Both the position numbers and the translations under genes were made by a program. From Thermosipho japonicus (GTDB lineage: Bacteria > Thermotogota > Thermotogae > Thermotogales > Fervidobacteriaceae), in assembly GCF_014201655.1 (NCBI RefSeq), contig NZ_JACHEX010000002.1:268697-332696 (forward strand): DNA of 64,000 bases, given 5' to 3'. Under the pieces are notes generated by a model. The model did not search any database and had not been told where the DNA came from. It saw only the letters and a list, made by a program, of their open reading frames with translations. The number at the start of each line of letters is the position of its first letter. The stretch's first letter is position 1. Shown here in pieces: positions 20,837 to 30,783 of this stretch.

Positions 20837-21015
20837 TCTGCAACTTCAAATACTTGTTTTTTACCGTAATATCCACAATTTAAACAAACTCTGTGAGGAA
20901 GTTTTGGTGCACCACAATTTGGACATACGGAAACAGGAACAGAAAATGCTTTGTATATTTTTGCCCTCTTGTGATGTGTTCTGCTTCTTGACCTTTTTTG
21001 CTTTGGTACTGCCAT
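20833..21015 (-). CDS. rpmF: 50S ribosomal protein L32
   Basis: A 60-residue ribosomal protein with the usual start AVPKQKRSRSRTHHKRA and a zinc ribbon of four cysteines (CPNCGAPKLPHRVCLNCGYY). It lies between yceD and plsX, the common bacterial order. Confidence 0.97.
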   Translation of the reverse strand: MAVPKQKRSRSRTHHKRAKIYKAFSVPVSVCPNCGAPKLPHRVCLNCGYYGKKQVFEVAE

Positions 21016-21040
21016 ATAAATCCCTCCCTTTTAATTTATA

Positions 21041-21592
21041 TCAATTCTTATTTTGCATTTCTTCTTTTAATTTTAAAAGCTTTTCAAATCTCGGATCTAT
21101 ATTAAATACTTCCATTTCTTTGCAAACATGATCTGGATGTTCATTTAAATTCTCCCCACAGAAAGGACATAAACCTTTACAATCTTCTTTGCAAACAAAA
21201 ACGTCAGGAGCACTAACAACAAGTGCTTCAAGTATTCTTTCCTCAAGATCTATTTCTTCTCCTTTGTAGTATATCACATTTTTCAAATTTTCTATTTCAG
21301 AATTTTTAAAATTTGGTTCATTTTTTAAGTCATACACAGCCTCTATCGTTCCTTCCAAAGGCATTATAGCCATTTCAAGACATCTATCGCATGGTCTTTC
21401 AACTTTTCCAGAAACATATCCTCCAACTACAATTGTATCATCTGAATATACTATTGAAATTTTTACTTTAAATCTTTTATCAATTACTTTATACGTTCCT
21501 GTATGTAGCTCAATGTATTCGCTTTCATAATAGTCCTCAATCTTAACATTTTTTTTAGCAATTATATCCTTTATTTTTATTTTCCATTTCAT
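21041..21592 (-). CDS. yceD: YceD/DUF177 family protein
   Basis: A 183-residue member of the DUF177 (YceD) family, which is linked to 23S rRNA maturation in E. coli and plants and nearly always sits before rpmF, as here. The conserved CDRC motif (RPCDRCLE, about residues 68-75) and a second cluster CKEDCKGLCPFCG (about 138-150) suggest metal binding. A GAGGTGA ribosome site precedes the ATG. It heads the yceD-rpmF-plsX-glmS operon; the divergent gene starts only 54 bp away. Confidence 0.92.
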   Translation of the reverse strand: MKWKIKIKDIIAKKNVKIEDYYESEYIELHTGTYKVIDKRFKVKISIVYSDDTIVVGGYVSGKVERPCDRCLEMAIMPLEGTIEAVYDLKNEPNFKNSEIENLKNVIYYKGEEIDLEERILEALVVSAPDVFVCKEDCKGLCPFCGENLNEHPDHVCKEMEVFNIDPRFEKLLKLKEEMQNKN

Positions 21593-21646
21593 TTAATTCA
21601 CCTCATCTTTTCATTTTTATGGTATTATATAATGGGAGGGAAGTGT

Positions 21647-22621
21647 ATGAAGAAAATATTCTTTCTGGTCATTTTATTTATCTCAACAATAACTTTATCT
21701 TTTTTATTTGATCCTTTAAATTATATAACAAAATCCAACATTGGTCTACAATTACAATTTTATAACAAAGGTGGTAAAATTTCCATATATAATCCCTTTG
21801 TTTACAAAATTGTTTCATTTGATAGTTTTACCGATACTATGAGATTCCCTGAAATAGTAAAAGGACTTGCATATATCGAATCTGGTTTTAATATACATGC
21901 ACTTTCTCATGTAGGAGCAATGGGTATAACTCAATTCAAAGCTGATGCCGCAATTGATTATGGAGTATTCAACGCATGGAATCCTCAGCAAGCACTCCTG
22001 GGTACAGATAGGATGATAAGATACTATCATCAAAAATATAATGACATCTATAAAGTGTTAGCTATATACAATATAGGTGAATCAAATTACAAAAAAGGAA
22101 AATATATAGAACAAGGCAACGCATATGCAAACAAAGTAATTGCTGCTTCAAGAAAGATAAGTAGAAAATCTTATTTGTACGATAGATACGTTTTATATTT
22201 GCAAGGAACACTCACAGAAAATTCCAGTCAAACTTACACTGCTTTTTCTTTTGGTGGCATTTTTGATTATTTAGGAATAGTTTATTTTGATATTTCTTCA
22301 ACTATTCATTTTAGAAAAGGTTATTTTCCAATTGAGTTGGGAACAAAATCTTACATTAGAATAAATCACTTCGATTCTTTTGTAATTGGATATAATTTGG
22401 GGTATAATTTAAATTATGAAAATGAAATATCAATTGGCCCAATAATTGGATATTCTCATTTTAGACCTATAGGCGAAAGCTACGAAATATACTACGATTT
22501 TTCAAAAGGGTTTAGTTTAAGTAGCTTTTTTATTTCTGTTGGGTATGGAAATAAATATTGGAGGATAAACTTTGGATTTGAACCAGAGTTTGATAATTTA
22601 TTTCTTAGTATAACAATATGA
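21647..22621 (+). CDS. Lytic transglycosylase domain joined to a predicted beta-barrel
   Basis: A 324-residue exported protein. Residues 1-20 are a signal peptide. Residues about 60-175 match the SLT fold: catalytic Glu in GLAYIESGFN, GAMGITQF, and AIYNIGESNY. The remaining 130 residues are alternating hydrophobic/aromatic strands separated by short turns, ending in FLSITI, which looks like an eight-strand membrane barrel. The ATG at 21647 is chosen because GGGAGGG (21634-21640) lies inside the longer reading frame. It leads directly into fliF, suggesting local peptidoglycan opening for flagellar assembly or outer-sheath anchoring. Confidence 0.75.
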   Translation: MKKIFFLVILFISTITLSFLFDPLNYITKSNIGLQLQFYNKGGKISIYNPFVYKIVSFDSFTDTMRFPEIVKGLAYIESGFNIHALSHVGAMGITQFKADAAIDYGVFNAWNPQQALLGTDRMIRYYHQKYNDIYKVLAIYNIGESNYKKGKYIEQGNAYANKVIAASRKISRKSYLYDRYVLYLQGTLTENSSQTYTAFSFGGIFDYLGIVYFDISSTIHFRKGYFPIELGTKSYIRINHFDSFVIGYNLGYNLNYENEISIGPIIGYSHFRPIGESYEIYYDFSKGFSLSSFFISVGYGNKYWRINFGFEPEFDNLFLSITI

Positions 22622-22631
22622 GGTGATGGGG

Positions 22632-24236
22632 TTGGAGTGGTTTAGAAAATTTTTAGATTCATTTTCTAAGTTTCCTGATTTTTGGAAAGGCTTAAAAAAG
22701 AATCAAAAAATTACTATGCTTTCACTTTTAGCAGCAATTTTAATTGCTATAGTTTTAACTGTTATATTAAATGCTCCAAAGTATGTTCTCTTAATCTCAG
22801 CCAATAATGAAACAGATGCTGGAGCTATTATTCAGCAACTTGAATCACAAGGGATACCTTACAAAGTAGAAGCTGGAAATAGAATATTTATTCCATCATC
22901 TTATAACGTATATGAAGTAAGAATGAAATTAGCATCTAGCGGAGCTTTAGGCTCTTCAACTAAAGGTTTTGAACTACTTGACCAAAGCAGTTTTGGTGCT
23001 ACAAGCTTTGACAAACAAGTAAATTATCAGCGAGCATTACAAGGTGAATTAGAAAGAACAATTGCAACAATCAATGGAGTAAAATTTGCAAGGGTACACC
23101 TTACTTTGCCAAAATATACATACTATGTTCGTGGTGAAATGGCAGAAACAAGAGCCTCTGTCCAGTTAGTGCTTGATCCAGGCGTTAGTCTTTCAAAAGA
23201 GCAAATTAAGGGTATCATTTAACTTCTAACTGGAGCAGTAGAAGGTTTGAAACCAGAAAACGTTAAGGTTATCGACAACTATGGAAGGGCTCTAAGTGAT
23301 TTAGTAAATTTCGATGATAATACAGTTTCAGCTTCAACAAAAGTCGAATTAAAAATGCAATTAGAAAGTTACTATAAAAAAAAGATTCAACCTGCACTTG
23401 AAACAGTATTTGGTTTTGGTACAGTAGAAGTCATTCCAGATGTAAAATTGAACTGGCAAAAGGCAGAAAAAACAATAACAACATACAGCACACCAAAGGG
23501 TGGGCTTATCAGAAGTCAAGAAACCGAAAGTGAAAAAAGTACTACAGCTCCTGCAGACGGTGGCCCAGTTGGAACTGAATCAAATATACCAACTACATAC
23601 TATCAAAGTGCTGAAGGATCAAACATTACTTTATATGAGAAAAATCATCAAATTACAAACTATGAACTAAATAAAATCGTTGAAAACATTGTTCAAAATA
23701 ACGAAGGTGAGATAGAAAACATATCACTTTCCGTTATTATAGATTCTTCCTCAACAGTGTTTAATAAAATTTCAAAAGATGAAATAAATAAAATGGTTTC
23801 AGATGTTATAGAAAAAAGCATAGCTGCAAATTCTAGTCCGTCCGCAATTTCATACTCTCTTGCATTCATTCCATTTAGCAGAGAAACAGAAGAAGAATTT
23901 TCAAAAATAATAGAGCAACAAACAAAACAAAAAGAGTTTCTTTACAAAGCAGGTCTCTTGCTAATAGCTACAATTCTTGTATTTTTTGGAACATATGGTT
24001 TTCTAATGCAATTAAAGAAAGTAAAAGCAAGAAAACTTGTCTTGCAAAGGTACAAAATGCTTGAAGAAGAAGTTCAAAAGGTTATGGAAGAAAAAACTAG
24101 CGAAGAAGCTGAAGAAATTCTTTCAGAAGCACAGAAAGTTATTGAAGAGCTTAGAGATTATGCAAAACAACTTGCAGTTAAGTCACCAGAAGAAGTAGCA
24201 TCAATAATAAAGATCTGGATTTCGGAAAGAGGGTGA
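22632..24236 (+). pseudogene. fliF: Flagellar MS-ring protein FliF, interrupted by an in-frame TAA
   Basis: FliF forms the MS ring on which the flagellar motor is built. The reading frame encodes a complete-looking protein of about 535 codons, with TM helix near residues 27-47, the ring-building motif region (VNYQRALQGELERTI) and a second TM near the C terminus. It is broken by a TAA at 23220-23222 within II*LLTGAVEGLKPENV. Both sides are in the same frame, so one substitution explains it. A downstream TTG (23247) with GGAG upstream could restart translation. The TTG at 22632 is the likely start, since GAGGTGAT lies at 22620-22627; GTG 22623 and ATG 22626 overlap that site. Confidence 0.88.
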
Positions 24237-24240
24237 ACAT

Positions 24241-25251
24241 ATGGCCGAGAAATCTAGTATACCTGGAAAAAGAAAAGCCGCTATTTTACTTGTTTTAATG
24301 GGGCCTGAAAATGCTGCAAATGTACTTAAAAATCTTGACGAATCAGATGTAGAACAGTTGACAATAGAAATTGCAAATTTAGGAAATGTTAAAGATGATG
24401 AAAAGCAAGAAGTTTTACAAGAATTTAAAGAACTATCAAAAGCTCGTGAAATGTTACTATCCGGTGGTATTGAATATGCAAAAGAAATGCTCATAAAGGC
24501 ATTTGGTCCAGAAAGAGCAATGAAAGTAATAGAAAGACTTGTTTCTAACCTGCAAGTTAAACCATTTGAGTTTATGAGACTTGCAGATCCCATGCAAGTC
24601 GTTAACTTTTTACAATCAGAACATCCCCAAACTATTGCTTTGGTATTAAGCTTTTTGGATCCACCGCTTGCTGCAAAAGTCTTATCTGCACTGCCAGAAA
24701 AAATTCAAGCAGAAGTCGTTAAAAGAATTGCTCTGCTCGATAGAGCTTCACCTGATATTGTTAGAGAGATTGAAAAGAATCTTGAAAAGAAATTCAGCGG
24801 TCTTGGTGTCCAAACATTAAGTCAGGTTGGCGGTATAGATACTGCTGCTGAAATTATCAATAACATCGATAGAGCCACTGAAAAATCTATCATGGAAAAG
24901 CTTGGGTATGAATCTCCAGAACTTGCAGAAGAGATTAGGAGAAGACTATTTGTCTTTGAAGATCTTCTTAAACTTGATGATAGATCCATACAACTTGTTT
25001 TACGTGAAGTTGATACAAGAGACCTTGCCGTAGCACTAAAAGGTGCTTCTGAAGAACTAAAAGAAAAGATATTTAATAACATGTCAAAGAGGGCTGCTCA
25101 ACTATTAAAAGATGAATTAGAATTTATGGGACCAGTTCGTATTAAAGATGTTGAAGAAGCACAACAAAAAATTATTAATGTTGTAAGAAGACTTGAGGAA
25201 GCTGGAGAAATTGTTATCGCAAGAGGTGGAGGAGAAGAACTAATAGTTTAG
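24241..25251 (+). CDS. fliG: Flagellar motor switch protein FliG
   Basis: A 336-residue rotor protein that links the MS ring to the stator. It begins KRKAAILLVLMGPENAANVLK, with middle-domain EHPQTIALVLSFLDP (the EHPQR-like motif) and a C-terminal torque helix containing charged residues (DDRSIQLVLREVDTRDLAVALKG). Full length is intact, which argues that the flagellar locus is under selection despite the stop in fliF. The start ATG is four bases after the fliF stop. Confidence 0.97.
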   Translation: MAEKSSIPGKRKAAILLVLMGPENAANVLKNLDESDVEQLTIEIANLGNVKDDEKQEVLQEFKELSKAREMLLSGGIEYAKEMLIKAFGPERAMKVIERLVSNLQVKPFEFMRLADPMQVVNFLQSEHPQTIALVLSFLDPPLAAKVLSALPEKIQAEVVKRIALLDRASPDIVREIEKNLEKKFSGLGVQTLSQVGGIDTAAEIINNIDRATEKSIMEKLGYESPELAEEIRRRLFVFEDLLKLDDRSIQLVLREVDTRDLAVALKGASEELKEKIFNNMSKRAAQLLKDELEFMGPVRIKDVEEAQQKIINVVRRLEEAGEIVIARGGGEELIV

Positions 25252-25262
25252 GAGGAAACTTA

Positions 25263-25823
25263 ATGTTAGATGAAAATGTATACTGTGTCATGGATACAGA
25301 AACAACGGGATTAAACCCTTATTTTGGTGATAGAATAATCGAGATTGCAATTGTACCTGTATACAAAAATAAAATCGTCAAAAAATGGATCTACCACTCT
25401 CTTGTAAACCCGAATATAAGGATACCTGCTCTTACTGAAAAGATACACGGAATATCGAATGATGCTATAACAGATGCTCCGTCTCTTGAAACTATTATTT
25501 CAAATGTTAGAGCATATGCAAAAGACACTATTTTTGTAATGCATAACGCATATGTTGACCTTTCTTTTATTGATATTGCTACAAAAGAAATAGGAGAATT
25601 TCCTATAAATTTTAGATATATTGATACACTTGAAATTTCACGGGTATTGTACAATAAAAAAAGAAGCTTGGAAAGCCTTGTAAAAGAATTTAAAATAGCA
25701 AATAAAGTACCACACCGTGCTCTTGAAGATGCCATATTAACAGCGAAGGTCTTTTTAAAACTCTCAGAAAAAATAGGCTATAATAACATAAATGAATTTA
25801 TAAGAATATGGGGGGATAGGTAA
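25263..25823 (+). CDS. DnaQ-like 3'-5' exonuclease
   Basis: A 186-residue DEDDh exonuclease. Exo I is MDTETTGLNP (Asp and Glu near residues 11-13), Exo II is in MHNAYVDLSFID, and Exo III is HRALEDAILTAKVF with the His and Asp of the DEDDh type. It lacks other domains, so it could be a proofreading subunit partner or an oligoribonuclease-type enzyme. Its stop overlaps the next ATG by one base. Confidence 0.9.
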   Translation: MLDENVYCVMDTETTGLNPYFGDRIIEIAIVPVYKNKIVKKWIYHSLVNPNIRIPALTEKIHGISNDAITDAPSLETIISNVRAYAKDTIFVMHNAYVDLSFIDIATKEIGEFPINFRYIDTLEISRVLYNKKRSLESLVKEFKIANKVPHRALEDAILTAKVFLKLSEKIGYNNINEFIRIWGDR

Positions 25824-27055
25824 TGGTTAAAAATTTTATTTTAGATACAAACGTTTTAATACATGATCCACAATCAATTTACTCTTTTGAAGACAATAAT
25901 GTAATAATACCTCTTCCAGTTTTAGAAGAATTAGATAACTTGAAAAGACATTCCGGGGGACTTGGAAAATTTGCAAGAGATGCTATAAGGGAGTTAGACA
26001 ATTTAAGAAAACTTGGAAAACTCTCAGAAGGTATAAAACTAAAAAATGGAGGAACATTAAAGGTAATTTCGCTTAAAAAAAGCGATCATGAAAATATAGA
26101 TTTTTTATATGAAAAGTACATCGACAATTGGATATTAGTTTACACACTACATGTAATGAAAAATTCTAAAAATCCCACCTTTTTGGTTTCAAAAGATATT
26201 AATTTAAGGGTTAAAGCCGATGCTCTTGGAATCCCATCTCAAGATTATCTAACTGATAGATCAGATCTTGAAACTCTAAATCCTGGTTATTTTGAAACAT
26301 CTAACGTTGATATGCTCGATAAATCAAATTTATTTCCTAATTCCTATATAATTTCCAGAGATAAATACTTTAGATATGACGGGGAAAATTTACTTGAAAT
26401 GAAAAAACACATTCAAGCCTGGAATGTAAAACCAAGAAATAGAGAACAATTTTTTGCAATGGACGCATTACTAAATGATGATATAAAACTTGTTTCACTG
26501 ATCGGAATAGCTGGAACTGGCAAAACCTTTATTACACTCGCTTGCGCTCTTGAAAAGACTGTAACAGAACAAAAATACGAAAAGATAATTGTTGCAAGGC
26601 CACTTGTCGCTATGGGTGGAAAAGACATAGGATATTTACCGGGAAATATTGAAGAAAAAATGAAACCATGGATGTCACCAATATACGATAATCTTGAATA
26701 TCTTTTCAAAATTTCAAACATAAATATGAAAGAATTTATGAAAAAGGAAATAATAGATATAGAAGCTTTAACATACATTAGAGGTAGATCAATACCTAAT
26801 CAATTCATTATTATTGATGAAGCACAAAACCTAACACCACATGAGATAAAAACTATTCTTACAAGAGCAGGAGAAAATACAAAAGTTGTTCTCCTTGGTG
26901 ATCCATATCAAATAGATACACCTTACCTTGATAAAGATAGCAACGGACTTGTATACGCTGCAACAAAATTCTTAAATAGCAAATTATCTGCACATGTTGT
27001 TCTAAAAAAAGGTGAGCGTTCACTACTTGCTAGTGAAGCAGCAAATCTTCTCTAA
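25823..27055 (+). CDS. PIN-domain/PhoH-family ATPase
   Basis: A 410-residue PhoH2-type protein. The N-terminal PIN ribonuclease domain starts FILDTNVLIHDP (residues 5-16; first acidic residue present) and runs to about 130. The C-terminal PhoH helicase-like ATPase has Walker A GIAGTGKTF (about 228-236), Walker B IIIDEAQNL (about 328-336) and LLGDPYQID. Such proteins couple RNA unwinding with cleavage. It lies between an exonuclease and an SMC-like pair, making a nucleic-acid-processing block inside the operon. Confidence 0.92.
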   Translation: MVKNFILDTNVLIHDPQSIYSFEDNNVIIPLPVLEELDNLKRHSGGLGKFARDAIRELDNLRKLGKLSEGIKLKNGGTLKVISLKKSDHENIDFLYEKYIDNWILVYTLHVMKNSKNPTFLVSKDINLRVKADALGIPSQDYLTDRSDLETLNPGYFETSNVDMLDKSNLFPNSYIISRDKYFRYDGENLLEMKKHIQAWNVKPRNREQFFAMDALLNDDIKLVSLIGIAGTGKTFITLACALEKTVTEQKYEKIIVARPLVAMGGKDIGYLPGNIEEKMKPWMSPIYDNLEYLFKISNINMKEFMKKEIIDIEALTYIRGRSIPNQFIIIDEAQNLTPHEIKTILTRAGENTKVVLLGDPYQIDTPYLDKDSNGLVYAATKFLNSKLSAHVVLKKGERSLLASEAANLL

Positions 27056-27070
27056 GGGGGTTTTAGATAT

Positions 27071-27628
27071 ATGGAAATAAAAGTTTCTAATCTAGAATTA
27101 TTCAGTGTTCCATTTGGAATAAGTGTTCTCTGGAATCTTATTTTTCAAGCAAAAATAAATCTTATTGACAAACTATCAAAGCAATACGAAAACGCTCATT
27201 TTGTGTTTTCAAACATTCTTGGTGAGTTTGGAATGTATGATAAGGTAAATGAAATTCTTTCAGCATATTTTAACAACTACAGCATAACTGACGAAGAACT
27301 TGATTTTAACTCCTCACCTATAAACAATATACCAATTATACAAATAGATAATGAAAAGCAAAAATTTGAAACTGAAACAATTGGAATTTTTTATCCTTCT
27401 GATCTTTCAAATCTTCCTGAAAAGAAATACTCAAAAAATATCATTGTTTTAAAACAAATTGTTGATCAAAAAAAGTATGAAAAATTATCCGAAGATTATA
27501 TTGTTATAGGAGATTTTGAAAAGCTAGAATACAAAAATCTTCTTGAAAGAAAAGTGACAGATCTTACCCAAGATGACACCACAAAATCTTTCTTGTTAAA
27601 GGTTTTAAGAGGTGATAAAGTATGTTGA
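27071..27628 (+). CDS. Conserved-looking protein of unknown function, partner of SMC-like ATPase
   Basis: This 185-residue protein is not recognised. It is acidic, without signal peptide or membrane segment, and has no clear catalytic motif; residues about 100-165 look like a small alpha/beta domain (IGIFYPSDLS, NIIVLKQIVD, YIVIGDFEKL). Its end overlaps the start of the SMC-like ATPase by 7 bp, so the two are produced together and may form a complex. A GGGGG ribosome site precedes its ATG. Confidence 0.7.
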   Translation: MEIKVSNLELFSVPFGISVLWNLIFQAKINLIDKLSKQYENAHFVFSNILGEFGMYDKVNEILSAYFNNYSITDEELDFNSSPINNIPIIQIDNEKQKFETETIGIFYPSDLSNLPEKKYSKNIIVLKQIVDQKKYEKLSEDYIVIGDFEKLEYKNLLERKVTDLTQDDTTKSFLLKVLRGDKVC

Positions 27629-30078
27629 TCAAAAAAGTTAAAATCAATGGATTCGGAAAATTAAAAAATAAAGAAATAAAATTTAAACCAGGCCTAAATG
27701 TTATTTTTGGGCCAAATTCATCTGGAAAAACAACACTAGCATATTTTCTATTAAATTCTCTTTCAAAACCAGGTAATGAAATAAAGAAGTACGAGCCATG
27801 GAATCATTTTGAATTTGGCGGAGAAATTTCAACCGATGAAGGTGATTTTAAAGTCGACTTTCTCAATGGTGAATTTAACTCTTTAGTCGACAGAGAACTT
27901 TTAGAAACTATTGGATTTATAATGGAAGATGAAAAACTTGATACAATAAAGGAAAAAGATGCTTTTGTAATAAGTTACATGAAAAAAAGGATGCAAAAAA
28001 ATGAATGGGGCTTAAAACTAACAGATGCAATTAACAAAACTGATGAGTATGCAAATGAAATTCAATTATGTATTGAAAATATAAGCAAACAAATATCTGA
28101 AATTGATAGCTACATTGATTCAGTAAAAGAAAAAATAAAAAATTATAACAATAAAATATCGAAAAAAAATGAATTAAAAAGAAAGAGTGAGCAGTTAAAG
28201 CAAATATTAGAAGAAAAAGAAGAAGAAATATCAAACTTAAAAAGAGAGTATATTCAAGAAATAACAGAAAAAATAAACTCTTTAAAAACTGAAAGAGATA
28301 AACTTAACTTAAACCTCAAAGAATATCTCAAATTTTCAAAGATTGACAGAGATACAGTTTCTCAAGCAAAAGAACTCTTGGAAACAATTGAGGTTTTAGA
28401 AAACAACATCAAATCAATTTCTTCTCAGCTTGAAGAACTTGAAAATAACTTTTCTTCAATAGAAAATACCCTTAATGAAAAGATGAGAAACTTAAATATA
28501 GAAAATGAAAAAGACCTTGAAAAGGTAAATTTAAAGATCAAAAATTTATCACTTTTAAAGAAGTTGTATGATGAAAAGAAAACAAAACTTGAAAATATAT
28601 TAGAAGAAAATCCTCTCTGGAAGTTATTTACAGAAAATGAAGAAATAATTGAAGAAGTTGAAAAGCAAGAAGCAATTTATAGAGAAAATCAAGCAAAGAT
28701 TCAAAATAAAATCGAAGAAAACGAAAAAGTACTAAAAAAATTGAATTCATCTATAAAAGTTCATAAAGACTTTTCGTTTGTCTTCTTTTTTGCAGCTATA
28801 ATATCTTTACTTCTTGGGTTTGTTATGAGAAATATAAATATATGGTTATTTTTTGGAGCAGCATTCACCGGCTTTATAGGTTTATTTGAAACAATTCTTT
28901 GGAGAAAGATAGAATCAAGAATGGATGAAGTGAAAGCAGAAATTCAGGAACTTACAAAGAAGAAAATGATACGTCCAACCTACTTGAGCATTTTAAAGGA
29001 CTATAATCTAAAATCAATAAAGGAATTAAGACAAAAATACTATGAATTTATAGAATGGAAAACCAGAAAAAAAGAATATAATCAAGTTAGTGAAGAATTT
29101 AAAAATTTAGAATCTGAAATACTTAGAGAGTTAAAGGATTTCAACTTGGGAAGCGCAGCTCAAATAATTGATTCAGGTATTGCATACCTTGAAAAATTAT
29201 ACAATGATATCCAAAAACTACTCCTTTCAAAATCCTCTATTGAAAGAGAAATTGCTAAATTAAACGAAGAATTAGAAAGAATGAAAGCTAAAAGAGAAGA
29301 AAGCTTTACCAGCTTAAACAAGATGTTGGAGGAACTTAAAATTTCAATTGATGAAATAAAAGACTTTGAGAATATATACAATGAATATTTGAAAATTAAA
29401 GAAACAATAACAAAAATAGATTCTGAAATTGAAAAATTTGAAAATATCCTTTCCGAAGAAATATACCCAGAATATATAATGTCAAAAATATATGAAACCG
29501 AGAAATTAAGAGATGAACTAAATTCATATGAAAAGGAGCTACAAGAAGATGTTGAAAAAGCTCCAGAATTTAGTGAAATACTTGAAAATTTAAAAAAGAG
29601 AGATGAACTTTCAAGAAAACTTGAAACTCTAAAAGGATATTATTCAAACATTGAAGTATCAAAACAAATTCTTCAAAAAAATCTTGAAGAATACGTTGAA
29701 ACATATGGTAAGAAATTTAAAGAAGAATTTACTAAAATACTTCTTTCTATTACAAACGAACCCTTACCATTAATAGTTGAAGAAAACCTATCAGTTAGAT
29801 TGAACATTAACGGTGAAAAACTCAATCCAAATGAATTTTTAAGCGCTGCAACATTTGACCAATTATTGTTTGCATACAAAATAGCATTATATAGAACTAT
29901 GTCTGAACACAACTTGCCACTTGTAATAGATAACGCACTTATAAGATATGATAATACTAGATTACAAAAAACACTGGAAATATTAGATGAAGAATCAAAA
30001 CGAAGACAGATAATCCTATTAACAAGCGATGAAAGGCTCAAAAATAAATTTAAAGAAGCCTTGATATTGGAGGGATAA
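27622..30078 (+). CDS. SMC/Rad50-like ATPase with internal membrane helices (YhaN-like)
   Basis: An 818-residue ABC-type ATPase split by long coiled coils. The N-terminal half has Walker A FGPNSSGKTT (residues about 30-39). Coiled coils cover about 150-370 and 425-690. Between them two hydrophobic stretches (about 386-402 and 407-427, FVFFFAAIISLLLGFV and LFFGAAFTGFIGLF) predict a membrane hairpin. The C-terminal half has a signature-like segment SAATFDQLLFAYKIA and Walker B LPLVIDNAL, then a D-loop-like RYDNTR. The architecture recalls B. subtilis YhaN rather than SbcC. There is no SbcD nuclease next to it. Confidence 0.85.
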   Translation: MLIKKVKINGFGKLKNKEIKFKPGLNVIFGPNSSGKTTLAYFLLNSLSKPGNEIKKYEPWNHFEFGGEISTDEGDFKVDFLNGEFNSLVDRELLETIGFIMEDEKLDTIKEKDAFVISYMKKRMQKNEWGLKLTDAINKTDEYANEIQLCIENISKQISEIDSYIDSVKEKIKNYNNKISKKNELKRKSEQLKQILEEKEEEISNLKREYIQEITEKINSLKTERDKLNLNLKEYLKFSKIDRDTVSQAKELLETIEVLENNIKSISSQLEELENNFSSIENTLNEKMRNLNIENEKDLEKVNLKIKNLSLLKKLYDEKKTKLENILEENPLWKLFTENEEIIEEVEKQEAIYRENQAKIQNKIEENEKVLKKLNSSIKVHKDFSFVFFFAAIISLLLGFVMRNINIWLFFGAAFTGFIGLFETILWRKIESRMDEVKAEIQELTKKKMIRPTYLSILKDYNLKSIKELRQKYYEFIEWKTRKKEYNQVSEEFKNLESEILRELKDFNLGSAAQIIDSGIAYLEKLYNDIQKLLLSKSSIEREIAKLNEELERMKAKREESFTSLNKMLEELKISIDEIKDFENIYNEYLKIKETITKIDSEIEKFENILSEEIYPEYIMSKIYETEKLRDELNSYEKELQEDVEKAPEFSEILENLKKRDELSRKLETLKGYYSNIEVSKQILQKNLEEYVETYGKKFKEEFTKILLSITNEPLPLIVEENLSVRLNINGEKLNPNEFLSAATFDQLLFAYKIALYRTMSEHNLPLVIDNALIRYDNTRLQKTLEILDEESKRRQIILLTSDERLKNKFKEALILEG

Positions 30079-30081
30079 AAG

Positions 30082-30783
30082 ATGTACAAAAGGGTTCTTT
30101 TAAAATTAAGTGGTGAAGTACTTAGTGGTGAAGGTGAAAAAGGATTTAATATTGACAAAATTATTTACCTTATCAATGAATTAAATTCCGTCCTGGAGTA
30201 CGGTACTAATATTGGGATAGTAATAGGAGCCGGAAACCTTTTCAGGGGAAGAGAAATGAAAGAATTATCTCCCACAATTGCAGACCAAATTGGAATGTTA
30301 GGAACCGTAATCAACGCATTATACCTTAAGGATCTATTTGAAAAACATGGGCTAAGAACTGTTGTGGTTTCACAGGTTACCTCACTTCCATCAATTAGAC
30401 CTATTCATTATGATGATATAAATCTTTATTTTGATGCGGGGTACCTTGTAATTTTTGCAGGTGGTACAAGCAACCCATTCTTTACAACTGATACTGCTGC
30501 AGCTTTGAGAGCTGTTGAAATGAAAGCAGATATATTAATTAAAGGCACAAAAGTTTCAGGAATATTTGATAAGGATCCAAAAAAATTTGAAGATGCAATA
30601 AAATTTGATAAATTAACTTTTGATGATGCAATTGAAAAAGAATTAAAAATTATGGATACAGAAGCATTTTCGATTTGTAGACGATATAACATGAAAATTT
30701 TGGTAATAGACTTCTTCAAAAAAGGAAATTTACTGCGTGCAATTAGAGAAGAAAATGTTGGTACTTTGGTGGTGCCAAAATAA
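30082..30783 (+). CDS. pyrH: Uridylate kinase
   Basis: A 233-residue UMP kinase of the amino-acid kinase fold, making UDP from UMP. It starts RVLLKLSGEVLSGE, contains GAGNLFRGRE and GGTSNPFFTTDTAAALRA, and keeps KGTKVSGIFDKDP for ATP binding. Length matches bacterial PyrH. The stop is followed immediately by the ATG of rbgA. Confidence 0.96.
   Translation: MYKRVLLKLSGEVLSGEGEKGFNIDKIIYLINELNSVLEYGTNIGIVIGAGNLFRGREMKELSPTIADQIGMLGTVINALYLKDLFEKHGLRTVVVSQVTSLPSIRPIHYDDINLYFDAGYLVIFAGGTSNPFFTTDTAAALRAVEMKADILIKGTKVSGIFDKDPKKFEDAIKFDKLTFDDAIEKELKIMDTEAFSICRRYNMKILVIDFFKKGNLLRAIREENVGTLVVPK

Noticed and set aside
21628..21633. TATAAT upstream of the transglycosylase gene as its promoter
   Set aside because: The ribosome site begins one base later, so the transcript would start at or after it.
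22632..24236. Programmed frameshift in fliF
   Set aside because: Both halves are in the same frame, so a frameshift would not rejoin them.
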